Shown: positions 45,001-55,848 of the stretch, piece after piece
How positions within the stretch are numbered: the stretch's first letter is position 1
Layout: every line of letters starts with the position of its first letter
Assembly (NCBI GenBank): GCA_026417735.1
Contig: JAOACR010000004.1
Location: 184,753 to 248,752 of the forward strand
Source: Kiritimatiellia bacterium
GTDB lineage: Bacteria > Verrucomicrobiota > Kiritimatiellia > PWTM01
DNA: 64,000 bases
Reading direction: 5' to 3'
Position numbers and translations under genes: made by a program
Notes under the pieces: model-generated
What the model saw: only the letters and a program-made list of their open reading frames with translations
Told to the model about the DNA's origin: nothing
Database searches by the model: none

Positions 45001-47592
45001 ATGAGATCTCGATCCGGTCTCCGCATCCAGACCGGCCTGCGGGCGCTGGCGATGGCGATGGTGGCCGCAGCGCTCCCCACCATGGCGGCCCCGCCTCTAC
45101 TGCTCAGCGATGAGTATCCGCGGGTTTTCTTCTTCCGCGCCGCCGAGGGCGCCGCACGCCGGGCCGCCGACTATGAAAGCTGGTCGGCCGAGTTCTCCCG
45201 CCTGATGGGCATCATAGGCAAGTGTCTCGACGAGGAGATCGTCGGCCACATGGCACGCAATCCGGAGTTCTTTCGGCGCTTCAAAACGGACCACCCCCGG
45301 CAGCTCGTGCTGCTCCATCTCAACGGCAACGCGCGCGATCCTCGATTCGAAACCGCCCACTGGTTCGCCGGCCACTGGGTGTATCGGACGGCCGCGACGA
45401 TCCTTTCTGACGTGCCCGCCGAGCCGGGCGAAACGACGATCCGCGTGTCCGACGCGTCGCTCTTCCGCGTAAACACCGGCCGGTATCGCACTTCCAACGA
45501 CGACATTGCGCTCTTCCGAATCGGGCCCGACGGCCGCCACGACTGGGCACACGCGGAGCAGACACAGTTGATCTCGGTGGACACGAAGGCGGGGACCATT
45601 CGCGTGCGCCGCGGTTGCTACGGCACGCGGCCGCTCGCGTTCACGGCCGGTTGCGCACGGGCCGCGGCGCACGAAAGCGAGGGGCCGTGGGGGCGCAACA
45701 ACCATTTGCTTTGGTTCTACAACTACTCCACGCACTGCCCCAGGGACGCCGAGGGCAAAACCGCCGCCGACCGGTTCATCGAGGACATCGCCCGGTGGTT
45801 CGCCCCCGGCGGTCCGCTGCACGGCCTCGACGGGCTCGAGTTCGACGTCCTTTTCTCCGACACGCAGGGCGACACCGACGGCGACGGCGTCGCCGACGAC
45901 GGTATGGTCGGCGGCGTCAATCACTACGGCATCGGGGTATGCGAATTTGCCCGCCGGCTGCGCGAGCGCATGGGGCGCGATTTCCTGCTGATGGCGGACG
46001 GCGCACTCGGAGCCGGCGGCAGCCGCTCCCAGCGCGCGATCGGATCGTTCAACGGCATCGAAAGCGAGGGCTGGCCGAACCTCGGCGACTGGGCGTTCAA
46101 CGACTGGTCCGGCGGACTGCACCGCCATCGCTTCTGGCAGGCTCACGCGCACCCGCCGCCCTTCAGCTACATCAACCACAAGTGGATCGAGCCAGTCGCG
46201 GGCCAGCCGGGTGAGACGCGCCACCCTGACGTGCCATTCAGCCGCCATCGTCTGGTTTTCGCGGCTGCGCAGATGGTGGATGCCGCGCTCTGTTACTCGT
46301 TCCCACCGCCCCGCCGCGGGCGAGACCGGCAGTACCCGATCTGGGACGAGCTGATCGCCGGCACGGAGTGCACGCTCGGCTGGCTCGGCCGACCGGAGGG
46401 TCCTGCGATCGCGCTCGCCACCAACGAAGCGAACATCTGGCCGGCGCGGCCGCCCCGTCCGATCGCGCCCGGTTGCATGGTCGCCGACACGGAACCCGCC
46501 GGATGGACGATCTCTCCGTCCGGGACGAACGGCAGCGCCGGCGACGTCGGCTGGCGGTGGGACGAGCTGCCGACCCGCGGGAGCAATCTGGTGATCGTGC
46601 TGGAGCTGAGCGGTGCCGCGATGCCGGGGTACCCGGATGCGATGCCGCGGCTCGCCAAAATTTGCACCGGAGCGGCGGAGCTGGAGCTTTCTGACCGTGC
46701 GCCGGACGGCGTCACGGTGCGCCGGCGCGACGACACGGCTGAGCGGCCAGCGGAACCGGCCAGCGGTGCGTTCGCGCGCCGGCTACCGCGCGCCGGCGAC
46801 GGCACCAACGTCTGGCCCGCAATCCTCTCCCATCCGCCCTTCCGCGACCGCGCAGGGGCGGTCATCTGGCATCGTGACGTGGAGCTGCCAGATACGCCCC
46901 GCCCGGAACTTCGATGGCGAACGATGCTCAGCGCCACCGGTGCGCAGAAGTCCGACGGGGTGATCGCGCGCGTGGAGCTTGCGGAACTGCGGGACGGTTC
47001 GGTGGGAGAGCCGCGCGTTCTCTTTGAGGAGACCGTGCGGCATCATGGCTGGGCACCACGCAGCGTGCCGCTGGCGGAGTGGCGGGGGCGCCGCGTGCGC
47101 CTGCGCTTCGTCACGGATTGCGGCCCTCGCGACCACGCGGTCGCCGACCAGCTCTACTGGGGCGATGTCCGCGTGCTCGACGAGCGCGCCGGCCGCACAC
47201 CGCCGCAGCGCTGGCACCTCTGGGTGAGCCGCACCCCCTTTCTCTCGACGCTGTATGTCCGGCACATCGGCAGCGGGACGCTGTCGCTGCAATTGCGCGT
47301 GGAAGGTGGCGCGGCGGTGACGGTCCATTCGCTGCGCGCGCATCCTGCACCGGACGTGATGGTGCGCGTGTTCGAGCGCGGGCTGGTGCTCGCGAATCCC
47401 GCGACACATCCGGTGACGGTGGACCTCGCCACGCTCAGCCCCGGCCGAAGCTACCAGCGCCTGAAGGGCTCCGCCGGCCAGGACCGCACCGTGAACAACG
47501 GCCGTCCGGTCGGGCGCAGCGTCACGCTCGGACCGCTGGACGGGCTGTTCCTGCAGCGCGTCGAGGCCGGCGCGGCCGCACCGGCGCCTTGA
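45001..47592 (+). CDS. Large secreted protein of unknown function
   Basis: I do not recognise this 863-residue protein. It begins with a signal peptide (Arg-rich n-region, Ala-rich core, A-A-P-P). The middle contains a calcium-loop-like D-T-D-G-D-G-V-A-D-D near residue 300, within L-D-G-L-E-F-D-V-L-F-S-D, which resembles the barrel strands of putative glycoside hydrolases where a substrate-binding Asp sits at a strand end. Further aromatic motifs (W-F-Y-N-Y-S, Y-I-N-H-K-W-I-E-P) support a carbohydrate-binding barrel. The last ~350 residues look like beta-sandwich domains. GGGAGA precedes the ATG. It ends with its stop inside the uxaC -35 box. Confidence 0.6.
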   Translation: MRSRSGLRIQTGLRALAMAMVAAALPTMAAPPLLLSDEYPRVFFFRAAEGAARRAADYESWSAEFSRLMGIIGKCLDEEIVGHMARNPEFFRRFKTDHPRQLVLLHLNGNARDPRFETAHWFAGHWVYRTAATILSDVPAEPGETTIRVSDASLFRVNTGRYRTSNDDIALFRIGPDGRHDWAHAEQTQLISVDTKAGTIRVRRGCYGTRPLAFTAGCARAAAHESEGPWGRNNHLLWFYNYSTHCPRDAEGKTAADRFIEDIARWFAPGGPLHGLDGLEFDVLFSDTQGDTDGDGVADDGMVGGVNHYGIGVCEFARRLRERMGRDFLLMADGALGAGGSRSQRAIGSFNGIESEGWPNLGDWAFNDWSGGLHRHRFWQAHAHPPPFSYINHKWIEPVAGQPGETRHPDVPFSRHRLVFAAAQMVDAALCYSFPPPRRGRDRQYPIWDELIAGTECTLGWLGRPEGPAIALATNEANIWPARPPRPIAPGCMVADTEPAGWTISPSGTNGSAGDVGWRWDELPTRGSNLVIVLELSGAAMPGYPDAMPRLAKICTGAAELELSDRAPDGVTVRRRDDTAERPAEPASGAFARRLPRAGDGTNVWPAILSHPPFRDRAGAVIWHRDVELPDTPRPELRWRTMLSATGAQKSDGVIARVELAELRDGSVGEPRVLFEETVRHHGWAPRSVPLAEWRGRRVRLRFVTDCGPRDHAVADQLYWGDVRVLDERAGRTPPQRWHLWVSRTPFLSTLYVRHIGSGTLSLQLRVEGGAAVTVHSLRAHPAPDVMVRVFERGLVLANPATHPVTVDLATLSPGRSYQRLKGSAGQDRTVNNGRPVGRSVTLGPLDGLFLQRVEAGAAAPAP

Positions 47593-47617
47593 CAGGCCAC
47601 CGGCAGCGCGACAGCAT
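47589..47617 (+). promoter_or_regulatory. sigma70-like promoter for uxaC
   Basis: TTGACA (47589-47594), 17 bases, CAGCAT (47612-47617). It overlaps the stop codon of the upstream gene. The leader of about 34 bases carries AAGGAG before ATG 47658. Confidence 0.55.
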
Positions 47618-47657
47618 CCTGCCGCGAACCCGTCCGCCAGGAAGGAGATCCGTTGCG

Positions 47658-49105
<1,448 letters not shown>

Positions 49106-49109
<4 letters not shown>

Positions 49110-49135
49110 CCCGACCACGGACAGCGTCGTTCAAT
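49106..49135 (+). promoter_or_regulatory. Putative promoter for the SDR-larA pair
   Basis: TTGACC (49106-49111), 18 bases, TTCAAT (49130-49135). The uxaC stop codon lies within the -35 box. Confidence 0.5.
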
Positions 49136-49153
49136 GACCCGACGGAGGTCCAC

Positions 49154-49978
49154 ATGAGCTCTGATCCGCTGTTTTCGGTCGAGGGCAAGGTCGCGGTGCT
49201 GACGGGAGCCGGAGGTGTGCTCGTCGGCCGCATGGCGTTGGAGCTGGCACGCCGCGGGGCCACGGTGGTGGTGATGGACCGCGTTGTCGACGCCGCGCAG
49301 GCGATCGTCGAGTCCATCCGCGCCGGCGGCGGCCGCGCGGAGCCGATCATCGCGGACGTGCTCGATCGCGCGAGCCTGTTGGATGCGCTGGGCTGCGTCG
49401 AGGAGTCATACGGCCGCTGCGACATCCTCGTCAACGGTGCCGGTGGCAACCGCAAGGAGGCGACCGCGTCGCCGGAGCTGGAGTTTTTCGATCTGCCGCT
49501 CGAAGCACTGCGGTTCGTGATCGACCTGAACCTGATGGGCACGATCCTGCCCTCACAGGTGTTTGGCCGGTTGATGGCGCGGCAGAAGTCGGGGGTGATT
49601 TTGAACATTTCCTCGATGAACTCGTTCCGGCCGCTCACGCGCATCGTCGGCTACTCCGCCGCGAAGGCGGCGATCAACAACTTCACGCAGTGGCTCGCGG
49701 TGCACATGGCGAAGAACTACTCGCCGGCGATTCGAGTGAACGCGATCGCACCGGGCTTTTTCGAGACCAAACAGAACCGGTTTCTGCTGCGCGACGAAGC
49801 GACCGGCGAGCTGACCCCGCGCGGTCGCACCATTGTGGAGCACACCCCGATGGGGCGGTTCGGCGTGCCGGAAGACCTGCTCGGCACGCTGCTGTGGCTG
49901 GTCTCACCGGCCTCGGAGTTCGTCACCGGCGTCGTCGTGCCGGTGGACGGCGGCTTTTCGGCGTATAGTGGGGTATGA
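49154..49978 (+). CDS. SDR-family oxidoreductase, probable D-mannonate oxidoreductase
   Basis: A 274-residue classical short-chain dehydrogenase. The cofactor loop is T-G-A-G-G-V-L-V-G (a variant of T-G-x-x-x-G-x-G), followed by V-N-G-A-G-G, catalytic I-S-S-M, and Y-S-A-A-K. The tail E-F-V-T-G-V-V-V-P-V-D-G-G-F-S-A-Y-S is typical of the YjmF/UxuB-type SDR that reduces fructuronate to mannonate, which fits its position beside uxaC. Other sugar-acid dehydrogenases of this group are possible. GGAGG precedes ATG 49154. The last four bases overlap the larA-like start, so both are translated together. Confidence 0.8.
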   Translation: MSSDPLFSVEGKVAVLTGAGGVLVGRMALELARRGATVVVMDRVVDAAQAIVESIRAGGGRAEPIIADVLDRASLLDALGCVEESYGRCDILVNGAGGNRKEATASPELEFFDLPLEALRFVIDLNLMGTILPSQVFGRLMARQKSGVILNISSMNSFRPLTRIVGYSAAKAAINNFTQWLAVHMAKNYSPAIRVNAIAPGFFETKQNRFLLRDEATGELTPRGRTIVEHTPMGRFGVPEDLLGTLLWLVSPASEFVTGVVVPVDGGFSAYSGV

Positions 49979-51267
49979 ACGCGGCGCGCGAACCGGTGAC
50001 CGGCCTCGGGTGTGTGGACCGGCTGTTGAGCGAGGCGGACGTGGCCGCGGTACTGGACCGCGCGCTGGAGCCGCTGCCCCTGGACGGCGCCCGCCTGACG
50101 GTGCTGATCCCCGACGGTACCCGCAGCGCGCCCATGCCGATGATGTTCCGGCTGTTGAACGAACGGCTCGCGCCGCGCGCGCGGCAGGTTCGTTACTTGA
50201 TTGCGCTCGGCACCCACACGCCCATGCCGGAACCGGCCATCGAGCGCCTGGTGGGCGTCCCCGCCGACGAGCGCGCACACCGCTGGCCGAACGTCGAGGT
50301 GCACAACCACTTCTGGGAGAATCCCGCCACGTTCGTCGAGGTCGGCCGGCTGACGGCCGACGAGGTCGAGCAGATCAGCGAGGGGCGGTTGCGACTCGAG
50401 GTGCCGGTGCGCGTGAACCGGCTCGCGGTGGAATGCGACCACGTGCTGATCTGCGGCCCGGTGTTTCCGCACGAGGTGGTCGGCTTCTCCGGCGGCAGCA
50501 AGTACTTCTTCCCCGGCATCGGCGGGCCGGAGGTGATCAACTTCACCCACTGGCTCGGCGCACTGATCACCTGCCGACGCATCATCGGCACGAAGAAGAC
50601 GCCCGTTCGCGAGGCGATCGAGCGGGCCGCCGCGCGGATCCCCACCCCCCGGACCGCGATCTGCATGGTCGTGCTCGGCGACGGACTCGCGGGCCTCTGG
50701 GCGGGTGAGAGCCGCGCCGCCTGGTCCGCCGCCGCGGACCTCTCCGCGCAGCTCCACATCCGTTGGATGCCGCATCCGTTCCATACGGTGCTCTCGGTGA
50801 TGCCGGAGATGTACGACGACCTCTGGACTGGCGCGAAGGGCATGTACAAGCTCGAACCGGTCGTCGCCGACGGGGGCGAGCTGATCATCTACGCGCCGCA
50901 CATCACCGAGATCTCGTACACCCACGGCCGGATTCTCGATGAAATCGGCTACCACGTGCGCGACTACTTCCTGAAACAGTGGGACCAGTTCTCGCACTTC
51001 CCCTGGGGCGTGCTCGCTCACTCCACCCATCTGCGCGGCGAGGGGACGTTCGAAAACGGCGTCGAGCGCCCTCGCATCCGCGTCACGCTCGCCACCGGTA
51101 TCCCTGAAGCGCGCTGCCGGCGGGTGGGGCTGGGCTGGCGCGATCCCGCCACGATCCGGCCGGAGGACTTCGCCGGGCGCGAGGCAGAGGGCGTGCTGCT
51201 GGTGCCACACGCCGGCGAACACCTCTACCGGCTGGAGTCGGAGCGCGCCGTGGCGGGCGCCGGCTGA
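49975..51267 (+). CDS. larA: LarA-family nickel-pincer racemase homologue
   Basis: This 430-residue protein belongs to the lactate racemase (LarA) family, which uses a nickel-pincer nucleotide bound to a lysine. The expected residues are present: His in L-G-T-H-T-P-M near residue 83, His and the pincer Lys in F-P-H-E-V-V-G-F-S-G-G-S-K-Y-F-F-P, and His in F-T-H-W. The family also racemises or epimerises other 2-hydroxy acids. Since it overlaps the mannonate-oxidoreductase-like gene and follows uxaC, an aldonate or uronate-derived hydroxy acid is a likely substrate, but this is inference. The maturation genes larB, larC and larE are not in the window. Confidence 0.85.
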   Translation: MNAAREPVTGLGCVDRLLSEADVAAVLDRALEPLPLDGARLTVLIPDGTRSAPMPMMFRLLNERLAPRARQVRYLIALGTHTPMPEPAIERLVGVPADERAHRWPNVEVHNHFWENPATFVEVGRLTADEVEQISEGRLRLEVPVRVNRLAVECDHVLICGPVFPHEVVGFSGGSKYFFPGIGGPEVINFTHWLGALITCRRIIGTKKTPVREAIERAAARIPTPRTAICMVVLGDGLAGLWAGESRAAWSAAADLSAQLHIRWMPHPFHTVLSVMPEMYDDLWTGAKGMYKLEPVVADGGELIIYAPHITEISYTHGRILDEIGYHVRDYFLKQWDQFSHFPWGVLAHSTHLRGEGTFENGVERPRIRVTLATGIPEARCRRVGLGWRDPATIRPEDFAGREAEGVLLVPHAGEHLYRLESERAVAGAG

Positions 51268-51282
51268 CGCGCCAGACGCCGC

Positions 51283-52446
51283 TCAGACCAGCTCCGCGAA
51301 CACGACGTTGCTGATCAGCAGCGCGCGCGCGCTCAACCGCAACCCCGCCGGCGTGCGCTCCAGCAGGCCGCGTTCCAATAGCGAACGGATCTCCTCGCCG
51401 GCGACCTCTTCCGGCGTGTGGCCGGTTGCGACCCGGAAATCCTCCGTCGGCACGCCCTCCACTAGCCGCAGCCACATCACCAGCCGCTCCCGCGCCGCGC
51501 GCTCCGGGGGCAACCGCTCCTCGAACGCGGCGGGCGTCCAACCCTTGGAAAGCCGCTGGGCCCATTCGTCCAACGATTGGAAATTGCCCCATCGCAGACC
51601 GCCCCAGTGCGAGTGCGCGGCCGGGCCCACCCCGCGGTACTCGCCACCGGTCCAGTACAGCAGGTTGTGGCGACACTCGCGCCCCGGCCGCGCCCAGTTG
51701 CTAATCTCGTAGTGTCGGAAACCGGCGGCGACCAGCCGCTCGTGCACCCGCTCGTACTCGGCCACCGCCTCCTCATCCGCCGGCGGTGCAAGCTCGCCCC
51801 GCGCGACCGCTGCAGCGAGCGGCGTGCCGGCCTCGATGCTCAGCAGATACGCGGAGACATGCTCCGGATCGAGCGCCAGCAGCTCATCCAGGTCGCGTTC
51901 GAGCGCGTCCCGCGGCCGCTGCGGAATCGCGAGCATTAGGTCCAGTGCGACATGCTCGATTCCGGCGCGGCGCAGCGCGCGCACACTCGCGGGGATGTCC
52001 GCGGCGAGCTGCCGACGACCCAGCGCGCGCAACGCCGGCTCGTGAAAGGTCTGTGCGCCCAGCGAAACACGCGTGACGCCGGCCGCACGGAGCCTCCGCG
52101 CGGTTGCGAGATCCACGGTGCCGGGGTTCGCCTCGACGGTCCACTCCTCCGCGGCCCGAGCATGGCCGCGCACCAGCTCCAGCAGACGCTCCAGCGCTGC
52201 CGGCGGCAGCGCGGTTGGCGTGCCCCCGCCGATGTAGATCGTCGCGGGAGGGCGGTCCCAGTGCAGGAGCGCCAGTTCCCGTTCGAGCATCTCCAGGTAG
52301 CGTGCGAGGCGCTCCGGCCGCGGCGGCGCTTCGGAGGCGAAGTCGCAGTACGCGCACTTCCCCACGCAGAACGGAACGTGCACGTACAGCCCCGGGCCGG
52401 CCGGCGGCCGCAGCGGACCCGGCGGCGAAAGGGCCGCGCCGCTCAC
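51283..52446 (-). CDS. hemW: HemW-like radical SAM protein
   Basis: The 387-residue product is of the HemN/HemW family. After a Pro-rich N-terminus it has Y-V-H-V-P-F-C-V-G-K-C-A-Y-C-D-F, giving the CxxxCxxC site for the [4Fe-4S] cluster, followed by Y-I-G-G-G-T-P-T and V-S-L-G-A-Q-T-F. The extended HemW C-terminus ends in a winged-helix-like segment. HemW proteins are heme chaperones and many were annotated as oxygen-independent coproporphyrinogen oxidase. The GTG start at 52446 overlaps the stop of the FAH-family gene by four bases. Confidence 0.87.
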   Translation of the reverse strand: MSGAALSPPGPLRPPAGPGLYVHVPFCVGKCAYCDFASEAPPRPERLARYLEMLERELALLHWDRPPATIYIGGGTPTALPPAALERLLELVRGHARAAEEWTVEANPGTVDLATARRLRAAGVTRVSLGAQTFHEPALRALGRRQLAADIPASVRALRRAGIEHVALDLMLAIPQRPRDALERDLDELLALDPEHVSAYLLSIEAGTPLAAAVARGELAPPADEEAVAEYERVHERLVAAGFRHYEISNWARPGRECRHNLLYWTGGEYRGVGPAAHSHWGGLRWGNFQSLDEWAQRLSKGWTPAAFEERLPPERAARERLVMWLRLVEGVPTEDFRVATGHTPEEVAGEEIRSLLERGLLERTPAGLRLSARALLISNVVFAELV

Positions 52447-53318
52447 GGCTCCCGCTCGATCACCGCCCGCTGCGTGCCGAGCCCGTCGATGCCGGTTTCC
52501 AGCACGTCGCCCGGTTCGAGCACTCGGGGCGGTATGCGGGCCGATCCGATGCCCGCCGGCGTGCCCGTCGCGATCACGTCGCCGGGCTCGAGCGTCAGGC
52601 CGGCGGAGATGTGCATCAGGATCGTCGGAATGTCCGCGATCATCGCCGCGGTGGACCCCTCCTGCAGCACCTCGCCGTTCAGGCGCGAGAACAGACGCAA
52701 CGCGTGCGGATCGGGGATCTCGTCCGGCGTGACCAGCCAGGGACCAAGCGGACAAAACGTGTCAAAGCTCTTCGCGTAGCACCACTGCTGGCCCGCCCGC
52801 TGCGCGTCCCGGTCCGTGACATCGTTCAACACGCAGTAGCCCGCGACCACCTCCATCGCCGCGGCTCGTGTCAGCCGGCGAGCGCGCCGGCCGATCACGA
52901 CCGCCAGCTCCACCTCGCCGTCCACGCGGCGCGAGAACGGCGGCAGCCGGATCGGGTCGTACGGACCGTTCAGCGCGGTGACGGCTTTGCTGAACACCAC
53001 CGGCACCTCCGCCGGCGGACCGCCGAACTCGCGCGCGTGTTCCGCATAGTTCTTGCCCAGCGCGAGGATCTTGCCGGGACGGGCCACCGGCGGACCCAGC
53101 CGCACGCCGTCCGCCCGCAGCACGACGCATCGCGGCTCCGCCAGCAGCGCGGGGAGCCGGCGCAGCCCCCCATGCGCGAAGAAGTGCAGGTCGTAGTCCG
53201 CAATGTCGAACGCCATCGCATTCACATCGAGAATGCCAGGGGACGCCGGGCCGAACGCATCCGGGATCCAGACGCCGGGCCGTTCGCGGCCGGGCGGACC
53301 GAAGCGCACAAGTTTCAT
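52443..53318 (-). CDS. Fumarylacetoacetate hydrolase-family protein
   Basis: A 291-residue FAH-superfamily protein. Starting at M-K-L-V-R-F-G, the N-terminal domain is followed by the core: L-G-K-N-Y-A-E-H-A, P-V-V-F-S-K, D-G-E-V-E-L-A-V-V-I-G-R-R and D-V-T-D-R-D, with glutamates and aspartates in the usual metal-site positions, then G-D-V-I-A-T-G-T-P-A-G-I-G. The family hydrolyses or isomerises C-C bonds in beta-diketo acids, or decarboxylates oxaloacetate; the substrate is not clear. ATG 53318 (GGAGG upstream) is preferred over the long low-complexity extension upstream. Four-base overlaps connect it to rnhC and hemW. Confidence 0.87.
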   Translation of the reverse strand: MKLVRFGPPGRERPGVWIPDAFGPASPGILDVNAMAFDIADYDLHFFAHGGLRRLPALLAEPRCVVLRADGVRLGPPVARPGKILALGKNYAEHAREFGGPPAEVPVVFSKAVTALNGPYDPIRLPPFSRRVDGEVELAVVIGRRARRLTRAAAMEVVAGYCVLNDVTDRDAQRAGQQWCYAKSFDTFCPLGPWLVTPDEIPDPHALRLFSRLNGEVLQEGSTAAMIADIPTILMHISAGLTLEPGDVIATGTPAGIGSARIPPRVLEPGDVLETGIDGLGTQRAVIEREP

Positions 53319-54355
53319 GAGGCACGGACCCTCCGACGGCGCGTCCGGGTGCGCGAGGTCCGGCGCGGCGGCCGCGGCGGCGGCTCCGCCGTGCGGGGTT
53401 CGGGCGGCGCGCCGAGATCTTTTCGGGAAAGACCGGCGGCGGCGAGCACGCGGTCGGTGGTCTGAAAGTGGCATTTCGCGACCGACCAAAGCACCTGGGG
53501 GCCCTCGCGGCGCACCAGCTCCAGCGCGGTCGTCTCGGCCGCGGGCGAGGCGCCCTTCGGCAGCGGCACGTCGTGGCGCCGGCCAAGGTCCGCCAGCGCC
53601 TCCAGAAAGCGTGCGCGCGCCAGCACCGACGCAGCCGCGACGGCCGGGTCGCTCTCTGCGCGGGGGCGTTGCTCGAGCCGGATGGAGCGGCCCCGGCGCA
53701 TCAGCGCGCCTTTCACGCGGAACGCGGGACCAAACTGGTCCGAAAGCGCCCGCGGGCAGTCGGGCACCCGCTCCAGGAGGTTCTCGATCGCACGCGCGTG
53801 GCCCCAGGCCAGCACCGCGTTCACATTACCCAGCCTCGCATGGAGGCGGTTGTAGGCCTCGGGGCCGATCACGACCTCGACGTGGCGCTCGCCGAGTGCC
53901 CGGCGGATCTCGCGCGCCATCCGCAGTGCGACCGCGTCACTGGTGATCCGCTTCGAATCGCGCACGTGCAACTGTTCAAGCGCCGGCACGAGCGCCTCAT
54001 CCACATACGCGGCGGCGACCACCAGCGGCCCAAAGTAATCCCCCTTGCCGCTTTCGTCCACCCCAATGTGCGGCGAGGTGCGGGAGGGATCCAGCTCATC
54101 CTCATAGCCGAGCGCGGCGCGTCGCAGCACGATCGGCTCGAGCACGAACGTGACCCAGTCCGCCGCGCCCATGCCCTGCGCCACACACTTGCCGGACTCA
54201 TACAGCACAATGTGGCAGTCCGGCCGCTCCGCGGCGACGATCGCGTGCGGCACCTCCACCAGCCGGTAGTTGCCCCGTTCCAGCTCGCGGCGAAGACGGG
54301 CCTGCTGTTCCGCGTCCAGCTCGAACGTGAACGAGGTGCGAGGTGTCGGGTTCAT
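53315..54355 (-). CDS. rnhC: Ribonuclease HIII
   Basis: RNase HIII removes RNA from RNA-DNA hybrids. The 346-residue product has the N-terminal TBP-like DUF3378 domain (residues about 1-90) that binds the hybrid, then the RNase H2-like domain with G-V-D-E-S-G-K-G-D-Y-F-G-P-L near residue 95, which supplies the catalytic Asp-Glu, and V-R-D-S-K-R-I. A Pro/Arg-rich tail of about 40 residues follows the family core and is unusual. ATG 54355 is chosen; the preceding stretch encodes low-complexity Arg-rich sequence. Start and stop overlap neighbouring genes by four bases on both sides. Confidence 0.92.
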   Translation of the reverse strand: MNPTPRTSFTFELDAEQQARLRRELERGNYRLVEVPHAIVAAERPDCHIVLYESGKCVAQGMGAADWVTFVLEPIVLRRAALGYEDELDPSRTSPHIGVDESGKGDYFGPLVVAAAYVDEALVPALEQLHVRDSKRITSDAVALRMAREIRRALGERHVEVVIGPEAYNRLHARLGNVNAVLAWGHARAIENLLERVPDCPRALSDQFGPAFRVKGALMRRGRSIRLEQRPRAESDPAVAAASVLARARFLEALADLGRRHDVPLPKGASPAAETTALELVRREGPQVLWSVAKCHFQTTDRVLAAAGLSRKDLGAPPEPRTAEPPPRPPRRTSRTRTRRRRVRAS

Positions 54356-55848
54356 CGGGGCGGGGACGATACGGGAACCCCGCCGCTCGCGCAACGGGCC
54401 TCCGGCCCGGCGGGGCGTTCCGCAACGCACAGCAGCGAGAGGCCGGGCAGCTGAACGTGCCGCTCTAAGCGACTGACCAGCGGCACCAGCAGATCAAACG
54501 CCTTGATCTGCCAACGGCTCATCGAACGGCGGCGCCACAGCACGCTGTTCCACCACCAGCCGAGCATCGCGGCAAAGTTGAACGACCGCATGTGGACCAC
54601 CCGCAGCCCGCTCGCCTCGACAAGCTCGCGCAGCGTCTCGCGTCGGTAACGGCGATGATGCCCCAGCTCCCGGTCATACCGACCATACAGCGCCGGGTGC
54701 TGCGGCACCAGCAGCACGAGCCTCCCCCCCGGCTCGAGCACTCGCGCGAGCCGCCGCAGCGCGGCGGCATCGTCCGCGATGTGTTCGAGCACGTTCGCGC
54801 AGACGACCGAGTCGAACCGTTCCGCCGCAAGAGCGTCGGCGTCCGCATCGGAGTCCAGATCAAAGCGCGCGACGCGGACGATCGGGTGACCGGCCCACGC
54901 ATCGCCGAGCAGCCGCAGATAGGTCGGGTCGTGGTCGCTCAGCACCAGCCGCTCGCGACGCGGCAGCCAGCGGCTCAGGTTGCCGATGCCGGCGCCGACC
55001 TCGAGGATCCGCAGCCCGAGATATGGCAGCATCACCTGGGCCATCCACTGGTGAAAACGCCGCGCGAGCGACATCTCGGCCAGAATCGCGTGGCCGTACC
55101 GGTCCTCGTAACAATCATCCACCACCCAGAACTTCAGGATCGTAAAGATCGCGGCCACACCGTCCCTCCAGCCGATCTTCTTGCCCTCCGCGTAGCTGCG
55201 CCCGTGATAGTTGATCGGCACTTCGTAGACGACGCAGCGCCGTTTGGCGATTTTCGCGGTGAGCTCGGGCTCAATGCCGAACCGGCGCGAGCGGATCGGG
55301 ATCGTCCGCAGCACGTCCGCGCGAAACGCTTTGTAGCCGGTCTCCATGTCGGTGAGGTTCAGACCAGTGCAGAGATTCGACAGCGTGGTGAGAAGGCGAT
55401 TGCCGAGCTGGTGGTGATAGTTCAGCACGCGGCGCATACCCCGCGGAACGAAGCGGGAACCGTAGACGACATCCGCATGCCCCTCCAGCAGCGGACGCAG
55501 CAGCACCGGATAGTCGGCGGGGTCGTACTCCAGGTCCGCGTCCTGAAAAATCACAAACTGGCCGCGCATCTCGCCGATTGCCCGCGCGATCGCCGCCCCC
55601 TTGCCCTGGTTCACCGGCTGCCGGATCACCCGCACAACCGGCGCATGCTGCCGCTCGATGTCGCGAGCGATCTGGGCGGTGCCATCGTCCGAGGCGTCGT
55701 CCACAATGATGATCTCGCGGTCGAGGCCGTCCGGCAACGGCGCGGCGAGCACCCGTTCCACACAGGGACGCAGCCAGGTGCGCTCGTTGTAGACCGGAAT
55801 CAGGATCGAGACGAGCCGGCGGCCGGTGGGCTCAGACGCACCGCTCAT
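54352..55848 (-). CDS. GT2 glycosyltransferase fused to SAM methyltransferase
   Basis: A 498-residue fusion. Residues about 10-245 are a DPM1-like family 2 glycosyltransferase: S-I-L-I-P-V-Y-N-E, V-D-D-A-S-D-D-G-T, N-Q-G-K-G-A-A, D-A-D-L-E-Y-D-P with the metal-binding Asp-x-Asp, and G-Y-K-A-F-R. Residues about 300-460 are a class I methyltransferase: I-L-E-V-G-A-G-I-G-N-L, V-V-C-A-N-V-L-E-H-I and L-E-P-G-G-R-L. Such proteins are found in surface-polysaccharide loci. It starts at ATG 55848, overlapping fkp by four bases, and ends overlapping rnhC. Confidence 0.85.
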   Translation of the reverse strand: MSGASEPTGRRLVSILIPVYNERTWLRPCVERVLAAPLPDGLDREIIIVDDASDDGTAQIARDIERQHAPVVRVIRQPVNQGKGAAIARAIGEMRGQFVIFQDADLEYDPADYPVLLRPLLEGHADVVYGSRFVPRGMRRVLNYHHQLGNRLLTTLSNLCTGLNLTDMETGYKAFRADVLRTIPIRSRRFGIEPELTAKIAKRRCVVYEVPINYHGRSYAEGKKIGWRDGVAAIFTILKFWVVDDCYEDRYGHAILAEMSLARRFHQWMAQVMLPYLGLRILEVGAGIGNLSRWLPRRERLVLSDHDPTYLRLLGDAWAGHPIVRVARFDLDSDADADALAAERFDSVVCANVLEHIADDAAALRRLARVLEPGGRLVLLVPQHPALYGRYDRELGHHRRYRRETLRELVEASGLRVVHMRSFNFAAMLGWWWNSVLWRRRSMSRWQIKAFDLLVPLVSRLERHVQLPGLSLLCVAERPAGPEARCASGGVPVSSPPR

